Source: Alphaproteobacteria bacterium (lineage in GTDB: Bacteria > Pseudomonadota > Alphaproteobacteria > ATCC43930 > CGMCC-115725). From it: 7,243 bases of DNA. Below the pieces are notes generated by a model. That model worked only from the letters and a program-made list of their open reading frames with translations, was not told the origin of the DNA and ran no database searches. The stretch is from positions 1 through 7,243 of the forward strand of contig JASHRZ010000097.1 in the NCBI GenBank assembly GCA_030037055.1. The letters are read 5' to 3'. Positions 1 through 6,306 of the stretch are shown piece by piece. Within the stretch, counting starts at the first letter, position 1. Each line of letters starts with the position of its first letter. The position numbers and the translations under genes were made by a program.

Positions 1-932
1 GCCGGTTCCATTACCGCGTCTTGTTCCTGATCGCCGCCGGCATGTTCTTCGACGCTACGATCTCTACGTCGCGGCGCCGGTGCTGAGCGCGGTGGTGCAG
101 AGCGGCTTCTGCACCGTGGCGCAGAACGGCTGGTTCATCTCGCTCGCCTTCCTGGGCATGACGCTGGGCTCGCTGCTCGCGCGATTCCTTGGCGGCCGCT
201 ACGGCCGGCGCTTCACCTATCACTTCAACCTGACGATTGCCTTGCCTCGCTCGTCGCCGCGCTCGCGCCCAATATCGAGACACTGAACGCGCTGCGCTTC
301 GTCATGGGCGTGGGGCTCGGCGCCGAAATAGTCGTCGGCTACGGCACCATGACCGAGTTCCTGCCCCCGCAGGTGCGCGGCACATGAATGGCGCTGACGG
401 CCTTCGTCGTCTCGGGGCTGCCGGTCACCGCCTTGCCTCGCTGATCGTGCCCGGCTACGGCTGGCGGCCGATGTTCGTCATCACCGGACTGGGCGCGCTC
501 GGGGTCTGTACCTGCACAAGAATTTGCCGGAATCGCCGCGCTGGCTCGAGGCGAAGGCACGCGCGGGCGAGGCCGAGGCGCTGATGCAGCGGATCGAGCG
601 CGAGGCGGCTGGCGGCTTCGCGTTGCCGCCGCCGGTTCCGGCGCGTCTATACCGCGGAGCTGTTCCCGAGGTCCGGCTGTGCGCCAACGGCATCTGCAAC
701 ATGTTTGGCCACGGCGCCACTATCCTCACGCCGCTGATTGTCGTGGTCCTGTTCAAGGCGTGTGGAGTTGCCGGCGTGCTCGGCTTCATGATCGCGCTGC
801 TGGTTGTCCAGATCGCTCGTCGCCCTCTGGGGAATCGAGCCCGCCCGCCGCCGCTTCGAGGACCTCGAGCGGGCGGAGACCGGACTGACGCGCGTTGCGG
901 CGGCAAGGCCGACCACGGCCGCCTCATCCTAG
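1..932 (+). pseudogene. Decayed MFS transporter, 5' end outside the window
   Basis: This is the relic of a major facilitator superfamily permease, probably of the sugar or organic-acid proton symporter type; the substrate cannot be told. Pieces of one protein can be read by hopping frames: an N-terminal TM1 segment (FFDA then YDLYVAAP after a one-base loss near 55), FISLAFLGMTLGSLLA with the loop motif GGRYGRR, then RFVMGVGLGAEIVVGYGTMTEF, LIVPGYGWRPMFVITGLG, PESPRWLEAKAR, and a C-terminal ICNMFGHGATI segment, ending at TAG 930-932. Lesions seen are one-base losses near 55, 240, 432 and 511, an in-frame TGA at 385-387 where the family has Trp, further frame changes near 645, 668 and 815, and an internal deletion around 640 that removes roughly TM7-TM10. 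Nothing functional can be made from it. The number of lesions argues for true decay rather than sequencing error. Confidence 0.85.
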
Positions 933-989
933 GCCGCGCAAGCGGGAAGTGTGTCCGAGACGGAATTGGCTACCATCCGTAGCGATCCG

Positions 990-1004
990 TTAAGCACTCG
1001 TTAA
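990..1004 (+). promoter_or_regulatory. CtrA-type box upstream of the histidine kinase
   Basis: TTAA (990-993), seven bases, TTAA (1001-1004), within the direct repeat CGTTAAG-N4-CGTTAAG. This matches the TTAA-N7-TTAA consensus bound by the alphaproteobacterial response regulator CtrA; the final C of the full TTAAC form is G here. It lies about 78 bases before the ATG at 1082, a sensible position for a promoter. Binding by CtrA is inferred from the match only. Confidence 0.6.
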
Positions 1005-1009
1005 GGATT

Positions 1010-1031
1010 ACTGGCCAGCCTAAGGGCCAGT
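1010..1031. repeat. Inverted repeat in the kinase leader
   Basis: ACTGGCC (1010-1016) and GGCCAGT (1025-1031) form a perfect 7-bp inverted repeat around an 8-base loop, just downstream of the CtrA-type box and 50 bases before the kinase start. There is no T-run after it, so it does not look like an intrinsic terminator. It could be an operator or an RNA hairpin in the leader. Confidence 0.4.
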
Positions 1032-1081
1032 GGCGACGCCGAGCGCCGGACGCGCACCGGGCAACCGCCTTTGATCGCGAC

Positions 1082-2506
1082 ATGGACGGCACCGACCGCG
1101 CTGGGGACTTTGCACCGATGCCGCTTCCCCGAGAGCAAGCGCCCGGCGGGTTGCAGCGGCATGCCGACGATCATGCCCGCGTGGGCGCGGCCGATCTCGC
1201 GGCGCAGATCCGCCGCGAGCAGGTCAACTATCTCACCCGCGGCAGCGTTCTCAGCTTTCTCGTGCATCCGGTGGCCGCCGCGCTGGTGGCGCTCGCCCTC
1301 ATCCGCCATTGCAGTCAAGAGATGATCGCCGCCTGGCTGCTGGCGGTATGGACCTTGGCGGCGGTGCGCGCCGTCCATTGGCATCGCTATCGCGATCACC
1401 GCAGGACGGTATTCCAGGCGACGCGATCGGCGGCGTTCCTCACCGCCATCGCGGCGGGCAGCAACCTGCTATGGAGCGCGGCGCCACTGCTGATCTGGCC
1501 CGCCGACGACACGGGCCCGCAGGTGCTGCTGATCGTGGCGATCGCCGCGGTCATGGCGATCGAAATGGCGACGCTGGCGAGCTTCATGCTGGCGGTGCTG
1601 GGCTCGCTCAGCGTATCGCTGCTGATGCTGCTGGTGGCGCTGCTTTGGCACGGGCTGCTGACTCCGCTCATTCTCTGCGCCTTGCTGCTTTACGCCTCGG
1701 TCATGGCGATCGGCACCTATCACATCAACCGGCTGCTGTTCGAGAGCCTCAGGCTGCGATTCGAGCTTGCCTCGGCGAGCACTGCAGCGCAGGCGGCGAG
1801 CAAGGCGAAATCCGATTTCATCGCCAATATGAGCCATGAGCTGCGCACGCCGCTCAATGCCGTCATCGGCTTTTCCGAGATCATCAAGGCGCAACATTTC
1901 GGGGCTTCGACCTCGGCCCGCTACGTGGAGTACGCGACGCTCATCCACCGAAGCGGGTTGCACTTGCTCGAGATCATCAACGACATTCTCGATCTGTCGA
2001 AGATCGAGGCGGGCCGTTTCGAGCTCAAGGAGGAGGAGGTCAAGCTCGGCGAGGTGGTCAAGACCTCGATGATGCTGATAAGCGACCGGGCCGAGGAGTC
2101 GGGCGTTACGGTCGCGGCCTCGGTGCCGAGCCCCGCGCCGGTCATTCGCGGTGACGAGCGGGCGATCCGACAGGTGCTGCTGAACCTGCTGTCGAATGCG
2201 GTGAAGTTCACCCCGATCGGCGGCAATGTCCAGGTCGGCGTCTGCCGCGATGCGACGGGCGGCGTCGTGCTCACCGTCAAGGACACCGGCATCGGCATGT
2301 CGCCCGCCGATATCCCGAAGGCGATGCAGCCCTTTGGCCAGCTCGGCGACGTGCACACGCGCAGCCGCCCGGGCACGGGGCTCGGTCTGCCCATCGTCAA
2401 GTCCCTGGTCGAGATGCATGACGGCAAGTTCCAGCTCAGCAGCGGGATCGGCCTCGGCACCTTAGCCAAGATCTCCTTTCCCGCGCGCCGGGTGGTCGCC
2501 GCCTGA
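1082..2506 (+). CDS. Membrane sensor histidine kinase (six TM, HisKA-HATPase_c)
   Basis: A 474-residue inner-membrane sensor kinase that should autophosphorylate on His and pass phosphate to a response regulator. About 50 polar N-terminal residues are followed by six hydrophobic segments (about 55-75, 83-98, 115-139, 147-165, 168-188, 192-212) with almost no periplasmic domain. A short helical linker (216-245) leads to a HisKA domain whose H-box reads FIANMSHELRTPLNAVIGFSE, phosphoacceptor H252. The ATPase domain is intact: N-box with N372 (LLNLLSNAVKF), G1 box DTGIG (401-405), F-box around FGQ (418-420) and G2 box GTGLGLPIVK (431-440). No PAS or receiver domain is present. The H-box style resembles PleC/DivJ-type alphaproteobacterial kinases. 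ATG 1082 has no clear ribosome site; ATG 1118 (GGGGA about 10 bases upstream) is an alternative that keeps all domains. A CtrA-type box lies upstream. Its signal and partner are unknown; its position beside the synthase and the kinase-dead sensor suggests a shared pathway. Confidence 0.9.
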   Translation: MDGTDRAGDFAPMPLPREQAPGGLQRHADDHARVGAADLAAQIRREQVNYLTRGSVLSFLVHPVAAALVALALIRHCSQEMIAAWLLAVWTLAAVRAVHWHRYRDHRRTVFQATRSAAFLTAIAAGSNLLWSAAPLLIWPADDTGPQVLLIVAIAAVMAIEMATLASFMLAVLGSLSVSLLMLLVALLWHGLLTPLILCALLLYASVMAIGTYHINRLLFESLRLRFELASASTAAQAASKAKSDFIANMSHELRTPLNAVIGFSEIIKAQHFGASTSARYVEYATLIHRSGLHLLEIINDILDLSKIEAGRFELKEEEVKLGEVVKTSMMLISDRAEESGVTVAASVPSPAPVIRGDERAIRQVLLNLLSNAVKFTPIGGNVQVGVCRDATGGVVLTVKDTGIGMSPADIPKAMQPFGQLGDVHTRSRPGTGLGLPIVKSLVEMHDGKFQLSSGIGLGTLAKISFPARRVVAA

Positions 2507-2685
2507 GCGGGCTTGCGCCGGCTGCAGGTCCCTCGACTGTCAAACGTGGGCAACACGGGTTGCAGGGGCCGACTGCGCATACCCGTAGGAGCCGTCAAGC
2601 TCGGGACCGGCCCGGCATGATTAGGGGGATTGGCGAGGATCGATCGCGGGCGGCTTCCGCGAGATACCTTGACCCAGGCGCTGTC

Positions 2686-2946
2686 TCAGGCCAGAGCGTG
2701 GTCGGGGACGCCGAGATAGGCGGCGAGACGGCGGCGAATCCAGCCCGGCAGAGTCCGGGGTACGCCAGCCTCGAGATAGGCACGCAGGTAGGTGCTCGGC
2801 ATGTCGATTGCCAGCGAAACCTGCTCCGCCGACTCCCCCAGCTCTTCAAGGGCGATTTGCAGGATCGCCCGCGGCGCCTCATCGAAGGCGGCCGGGCTGC
2901 TGTTCGCGCGATTGGTCGGCGGCATGGGCCTAGCCCCTTTCGTCAT
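2686..2946 (-). CDS. Small HTH (Cro/CI-like) DNA-binding protein
   Basis: This 86-residue protein (79 if started at ATG 2925) has no membrane segment. Residues about 24-82 resemble the Cro/CI-like helix-turn-helix found in many short alphaproteobacterial proteins: ILQIALEELGESAEQVSLAI, then a turn at DMPSTYLRAYLEAG, then PRTLPGWIRRRLAAYLGVP. SAEQVSLAI...STYLRAYL is the likely HTH pair. The downstream start at 2925 has the better ribosome site (AAAGGGG, 8 bases before), whereas ATG 2946 has only a weak GAG. The gene is divergent from the autoinducer synthase across 56 bases containing an 11-bp dyad (2950-2960) and a near-CtrA box, so it may repress itself or the synthase. That role is inferred from position only, and no specific family member is recognised. 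Reading on this strand is favoured because the opposite-strand frames give arginine-rich low-complexity translations. Confidence 0.7.
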   Translation of the reverse strand: MTKGARPMPPTNRANSSPAAFDEAPRAILQIALEELGESAEQVSLAIDMPSTYLRAYLEAGVPRTLPGWIRRRLAAYLGVPDHALA

Positions 2947-2949
2947 CTT

Positions 2950-2960
2950 GCGAGTCTCGC
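2950..2960. promoter_or_regulatory. 11-bp dyad with a GANTC site in the divergent promoter
   Basis: GCGAG-T-CTCGC is a perfect 5+1+5 palindrome between the HTH gene and the synthase gene. It contains GAGTC (2952-2956), a GANTC sequence, the target of the alphaproteobacterial cell-cycle methylase CcrM. It sits 4 bases upstream of ATG 2946, or 25 bases upstream of the better-supported ATG 2925. It is a candidate operator for the HTH protein; no binding is shown by the sequence itself. Confidence 0.4.
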
Positions 2961-2970
2961 GCCACTACCG

Positions 2971-2985
2971 TTAAGATTGTGTAAA
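2971..2985. promoter_or_regulatory. Near-consensus CtrA-type box in the synthase/HTH promoter
   Basis: TTAA (2971-2974), seven bases, TAAA (2982-2985): one mismatch from TTAA-N7-TTAA. It begins CGTTAAG, the same heptamer as in both half sites of the kinase box at 988-1005. It lies 17 bases before ATG 3003 and would fit better if the synthase started downstream at 3081 or 3114. Confidence 0.4.
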
Positions 2986-3002
2986 TTGCATGCCGGCTAA
3001 AA

Positions 3003-4310
3003 ATGCTATCGGGCATGGCCAAAACCCGTGCGCTCCCTGAAAAAGAGGGCTGGGTTCGAAAGCGCAACGGATTACGGTCAATGGCCGACCAGCTTCGATG
3101 GGAACGGTGCCGAATGTCGACGGGGGAGCGCACTTTCGCCTTCAGGGATTGGAGATCGTCTCCGCCCTCAACGCTTCATTCCGTGAATCAGCGGTACCTG
3201 GAGTGGAAATCGGGATACGCTGCGGCCAATCTCATCGTCGTCGGCAGCAAGCCCGGTGCCGGCGCCATTCTGCTCGCCGGCAACGACTACCTGTCGCTAG
3301 CAAGACACCCGAAAATCGTGCAGGCGATCGCCGATTGCTTGCATAACACCCATTCCGACGTGCTGATGTCGACCGTGTACGTCCAGCATCTTGACGTGCA
3401 GCAGCGCTATGAGGCCGCCATGGCGGCCTATCTCGGCAGCGAGGCGGCGGTGCTGTGCCAGTCCGGATGGTCGGCCAATGATGGGCTCATCCAGGTTCTT
3501 GCCGATGAAGATACCCCGGTTTACATCGATCTCGGCGCGCACGCCTCGCTCTGGCAGGGAATCCACAGCGCCGGGGCGACGGCGCGCCCCTTCCGGCACA
3601 ATGATCCGGCAAGCCTGAGCGCGCTTACCAGGCGCTATGGCCCCGGCCTGATCGCGGCCGATGCGGTCTACAGCACCACGGGGGATGTCTGCCCCCTCTG
3701 CGATTTCATCGACATCGCGGAGCGGCAAGGCTGCCTGATATTACTGGACGAGTCGCACGCGGTCGGAGTGCGTGGGCCCTGCGGCGCCGGGCTCGCGGCC
3801 GAGCTGGGGCTCGCGGACCGCGTCTCTTTCCGCACGGTGAGCCTGTCGAAAGCCTTCGTCGGCCGCGGCGGCATCGTTGCCGGGCCAAGCCAGTTGCTGG
3901 AATATTTTCGCTTCGTGGCGCGCCCGTCGGTCTTCAGCTCGGCGGTGCTGCTGCACGAGATCGCTGCGTTCTCGGCGGCGCTCGAGATCATCCGCGAGGA
4001 CGACTGGCGCCGGCAGGCGCTGCGCCGGAAATCGGATCATCTGCGCCAGGGCCTGCTGGCCGCGGGATGGCCGATCGCGAACAACGATGCCCCGATCATC
4101 GCGTTGATCGGCGGCGCGGAAGAGGTCACCGTGCGGATGCGCGACGCGCTCGAGGCGCGCAATGTCTTCGGCGCGGTGTTCTGCGCGCCCTCGACCCCAA
4201 AGAACCGGTCGCTGGTCCGGCTGACGGCGAATGCGACGGTGCCGGAGAGCGATCTCAATCAGGTGATCGATGCCTGCGCCGCGGCGCGGCAAGAAGCGGG
4301 GCTAGCTTGA
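3003..4310 (+). CDS. cqsA: CqsA/LqsA-type alpha-hydroxyketone autoinducer synthase
   Basis: A PLP enzyme of the alpha-oxoamine synthase group (fold type I, related to BioF and KBL). CqsA condenses an acyl-CoA with an amino substrate (S-adenosylmethionine in Vibrio), giving an amino-ketone that becomes a hydroxyketone signal such as CAI-1; LqsA gives LAI-1. CqsA-like marks beyond BioF: LLAGNDYLSLARHP (90-103), LCQSGWSANDGL (151-162), YIDLGAHASLWQG (174-186, with H180), LIAADAVYSTTGD (216-228) and FGAVFCAPSTPKNRSLVRLT (389-408). Catalytic residues are D249 and H252 in LLDESHAVG and the Schiff-base lysine K283 in SLSKAF. The body matches CqsA from about residue 60, so the first 37 or so residues may not be translated. 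ATG 3114 (GGGAA upstream) or ATG 3081 could be the true start, since 3003 has no ribosome site. The 3' end overlaps the convergent CqsS-like gene by 9 bases. The exact acyl chain and product cannot be told. Confidence 0.88.
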   Translation: MLSGMAKTRALPEKEGWVRKRNGLRSMADQLRWERCRMSTGERTFAFRDWRSSPPSTLHSVNQRYLEWKSGYAAANLIVVGSKPGAGAILLAGNDYLSLARHPKIVQAIADCLHNTHSDVLMSTVYVQHLDVQQRYEAAMAAYLGSEAAVLCQSGWSANDGLIQVLADEDTPVYIDLGAHASLWQGIHSAGATARPFRHNDPASLSALTRRYGPGLIAADAVYSTTGDVCPLCDFIDIAERQGCLILLDESHAVGVRGPCGAGLAAELGLADRVSFRTVSLSKAFVGRGGIVAGPSQLLEYFRFVARPSVFSSAVLLHEIAAFSAALEIIREDDWRRQALRRKSDHLRQGLLAAGWPIANNDAPIIALIGGAEEVTVRMRDALEARNVFGAVFCAPSTPKNRSLVRLTANATVPESDLNQVIDACAAARQEAGLA

Positions 4311-5684
4311 GCCTGCGACATCGCTGATGGCGGCGCCGGGCTGGGCGAACCACAGGATCGTTTCGTCGGTGCGCCCGAAGGCGAGCGTCCGCGTCACCGT
4401 GCCGCCCATACGCTCCAGCGCCAAATTGGCCAGCGCCAAGTCCGGCCGGTTGGAAAATTCCCGATCCTTCCAGGAGAGACGGCGCAGAAGTTGGCCCGCG
4501 GTGCCGCGCAGCGCCGCCGCGGAGTCGGTGAGGCGCAGATAGTTCCAGCAGCCGGCCTCGCCGAGGTTCACCGCCAGCTCCGCGCCGGATTCGCTGTAGA
4601 TCTCGTTCAACGCCGCTTCGAGCACGCGGGCCAGCACATGCGCCATCAGGACGGGCGAGGCCTGGAACAGGAAGTCGTGGCGACGATCGACCAGGATGCG
4701 GGCCCGGTCGAGCTCGCCGGCAAAGGGCAGCCGCGCGATGGCGTCGTCGAGACAGCGCAGCATCGATGATGCCCGCTGCTTTCGGGCGCCGGCCTCGCCG
4801 CCCTCGGGGATAAGCATGCCGATGACGCCGCCGATCTCCTCTACGGCTTCCTCGATGCGTGCGGGCACGCGTTCCAGGGCGCCGAGCTCTCGCGGCATCA
4901 GTTCGGGCGCACCCGGCTGGCGTTCGCCCTTCGGGTAGGCGCGCACGAGCGTCGGCAGGAATCGGCTCAGGCTTGCGGCATTGGTCCTTATGCTGACCAG
5001 CGGCGACTGCATCTCCTTTGCCAGAAGAAGGCCGAGCTCGAGCCGGGCACGGTCCTTGGCCTGGCGCAGGCCCGCCGCCTTGTAGTTGAAGATGGAGCCG
5101 GCGGTGAGCGCGAACAGGAAGATCGGCACGTACTCGAAGTAGAGATTCACCGCGGTGACGGCGGGGGAGACCATGACATGCAGCTGCCAGGCAAGGACGG
5201 ACCCGGCGATGAACAGCAGGAACAGGCTGATCCAGTCCAACAGCAGCACGACCAGGAACAAGCCGGCCATCGTCGACATGAGCCAGATGGTGGAGGTGTC
5301 GTTCTGCAGCAGCATGAAGGTGAAGAAGAACGGCCCGCAATAGAGCACCGTTCCCAGCCACGCGACCGGCAAATAGCGCCGCAAGCCGCTGGGCCACCGA
5401 TCCTTGGCCGCTACCGCAAGGCACATCAGCGAACCGGAGAGGCGGAGCCAGATATTCTCGTAAGGCTGGGGAAACAGGAACTTCCAGACGAACCAATAGG
5501 CCGGGAACATGATGGCGGCACAGAGGCATACCGGCACCATGTTGCTTTCGACATGTCGGATGCCGCCGAGGATGACGGCGAGGATGTACTGAGTCGCCCG
5601 TTGCAGTGCCGAGTTGATGTCGCCGCTGCCGGTGGGCAGCGGGTCGTCAGCATCGAGCCCCGTCTGGTCGGTCGCGAGCGTCAT
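4302..5684 (-). CDS. CqsS/LqsS-like membrane receptor with degenerate (pseudo)kinase core
   Basis: A predicted inner-membrane receptor of 460 residues. The N-terminal half is CqsS/LqsS-like: FPAYWFVWKFLFPQPYEN (60-77), then YCGPFFFTFMLLQN (115-128) and STIWLMSTMAGLFL (131-144), with six TM segments at about 48-66, 79-93, 105-123, 133-147, 151-168 and 183-198. W134 and S137 fall in the W-x-M-S motif where CqsS contacts CAI-1, as I recall it. The transmitter half aligns in layout but has lost its catalytic boxes. The H-box is LAKEMQSPLVSI with K223 (codon AAG, 5016-5018) where CqsS has His. The N-box is VLEAALNE with E356 for Asn. G1 is DSAAAL (387-392) and G2 is a glycine-free FSNRPDLALANL (410-421), though the following ERMGGTV is kept. 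There is no receiver domain. ATG 5684 is chosen because CqsS proteins begin shortly before TM1; AGGGGAG lies 14 bases upstream and could pair with CTCCC next to the start codon. A GTG at 5789 would add 35 residues. Confidence 0.85.
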   Translation of the reverse strand: MTLATDQTGLDADDPLPTGSGDINSALQRATQYILAVILGGIRHVESNMVPVCLCAAIMFPAYWFVWKFLFPQPYENIWLRLSGSLMCLAVAAKDRWPSGLRRYLPVAWLGTVLYCGPFFFTFMLLQNDTSTIWLMSTMAGLFLVVLLLDWISLFLLFIAGSVLAWQLHVMVSPAVTAVNLYFEYVPIFLFALTAGSIFNYKAAGLRQAKDRARLELGLLLAKEMQSPLVSIRTNAASLSRFLPTLVRAYPKGERQPGAPELMPRELGALERVPARIEEAVEEIGGVIGMLIPEGGEAGARKQRASSMLRCLDDAIARLPFAGELDRARILVDRRHDFLFQASPVLMAHVLARVLEAALNEIYSESGAELAVNLGEAGCWNYLRLTDSAAALRGTAGQLLRRLSWKDREFSNRPDLALANLALERMGGTVTRTLAFGRTDETILWFAQPGAAISDVAGSS

Positions 5685-5809
5685 GAGGGAGAAGACGGCT
5701 CCCCTGTCTTCAATACCGCCGGCGCGTGCACCGGCGTTGTGAACAGCGCGCGAGGCATGGAAAATTGCACCTGCGCCCCCATCTGGCACCGTCTAGTACC
5801 AAGGCAGTA

Positions 5810-5836
5810 TTAACGGCGACTTAACAATTCGTTAAC
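5810..5836 (-). promoter_or_regulatory. Triple CtrA-type array upstream of the CqsS-like gene
   Basis: Three TTAAC half sites on the plus strand at 5810-5814, 5821-5825 and 5832-5836, each exactly 11 bp apart. They make two overlapping TTAA-N7-TTAAC boxes, the full CtrA consensus. The right-hand pair also reads as a box on the minus strand because TTAAC-AATTC-GTTAA is an inverted repeat. The array lies about 126 bases upstream of the sensor ATG at 5684 and about 86 bases beyond the end of the DUF962 relic, so the sensor gene is the natural target. Confidence 0.65.
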
Positions 5837-5921
5837 GCAGACGGCCGGCTTTTAGACCCGCGCGGCCCTCCCAGGCGGGCGAAAGGCGCGGACGGCCGTA
5901 TGCGCGTATTCGGGGCCTGCT

Positions 5922-6223
5922 CTAAGCGAGGCCGGTCGGCCAGCAATAGAGCATGTAGAAATCGCCGCGGAACGACCCGAGCGCGTGGGCGAAGGTGGCG
6001 GGACGGTTGCGCTCGACATAGGCGTGGGCGAACCAGGCGAAAGCGTAGCCCGCGACCGGCGCGCCCGCCAAGAGGCGCCAGTCGCCGGTGGCGACAAAAA
6101 AGCCCAGCAGTAGCACCACGCCCCAGCGTGGTGCCGACATAATAGAAGAGGCGTGAGCGGCCGGCGGTGCTCGTGCAGGTAATAAGGCCACAGCTCGGCA
6201 AAGCTTGCGAAGGCTGCGGCCAT
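5922..6223 (-). pseudogene. Frameshifted Mpo1-like (DUF962) membrane protein
   Basis: A small membrane protein of the Mpo1-like/DUF962 family; yeast Mpo1 is a dioxygenase in fatty-acid alpha-oxidation, while bacterial roles are mostly unknown. From ATG 6223 (GGAGG 4 bases upstream) the reading is MAAAFASFAELWPYYLHEHRR. It then jumps frame near 6147 to RLFYYVGTTL, and again at a GGGG run (plus 6121-6124, one G too many) to GVVLLLGFFVATG. It continues through APVAGYAFAWFAHAYVERNRPATF and GDFYMLYCW to TAG at 5922. The family signatures HYVGT-like, AWxxHxxVExNRPATF and GDFxM are all visible, so the gene was intact recently. Two close frameshifts, one in a homopolymer, could be sequencing errors, but the neighbouring genes are clean and the window has another relic at its left end. 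Confidence 0.72.
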
Positions 6224-6277
6224 CGACCCTCCCCTGGGGAAAGCGCGGCATTCACCACTTTGGCGCAACCCCTCCCC

Positions 6278-6306
6278 TTGTCAATCGCCCGGCGAGGGCG
6301 TAAGTC
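6278..6306 (+). promoter_or_regulatory. Possible sigma70-type promoter for asd
   Basis: TTGTCA (6278-6283), a 17-base gap, then TAAGTC (6301-6306). The -35 is good and the -10 is poor. It lies 45 bases before the asd start and after the start of the divergent DUF962 relic. Weak evidence from spacing and the -35 only. Confidence 0.25.

Noticed and set aside
240..442. Repeated GCCTTGCCTCGCT at about 239-251 and 430-442
   Set aside because: Both copies encode similar Leu-Ala-Ser-Leu TM residues in the MFS relic; chance similarity within a TM protein is enough.
1469..2419. Long minus-strand open frame opposite the first kinase
   Set aside because: Arg/His/Gln-rich low-complexity translation, the shadow of a GC-rich coding strand; the plus frame has all kinase boxes.
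2507..2685. Possible terminator or small RNA after the first kinase
   Set aside because: I found no GC stem followed by a T-run and no convincing open frame; it is left as unexplained intergenic sequence.
4255..5529. Second long minus-strand frame overlapping the CqsS-like gene
   Set aside because: It is offset from the receptor frame and gives Arg/Ala-rich sequence without domains; the receptor frame has TM segments and CqsS motifs.
5178..5813. Plus-strand open frame of 211 codons over the receptor N-terminus
   Set aside because: Gln/Glu/His-rich translation typical of the antisense of membrane-protein codons, with no recognisable motif.
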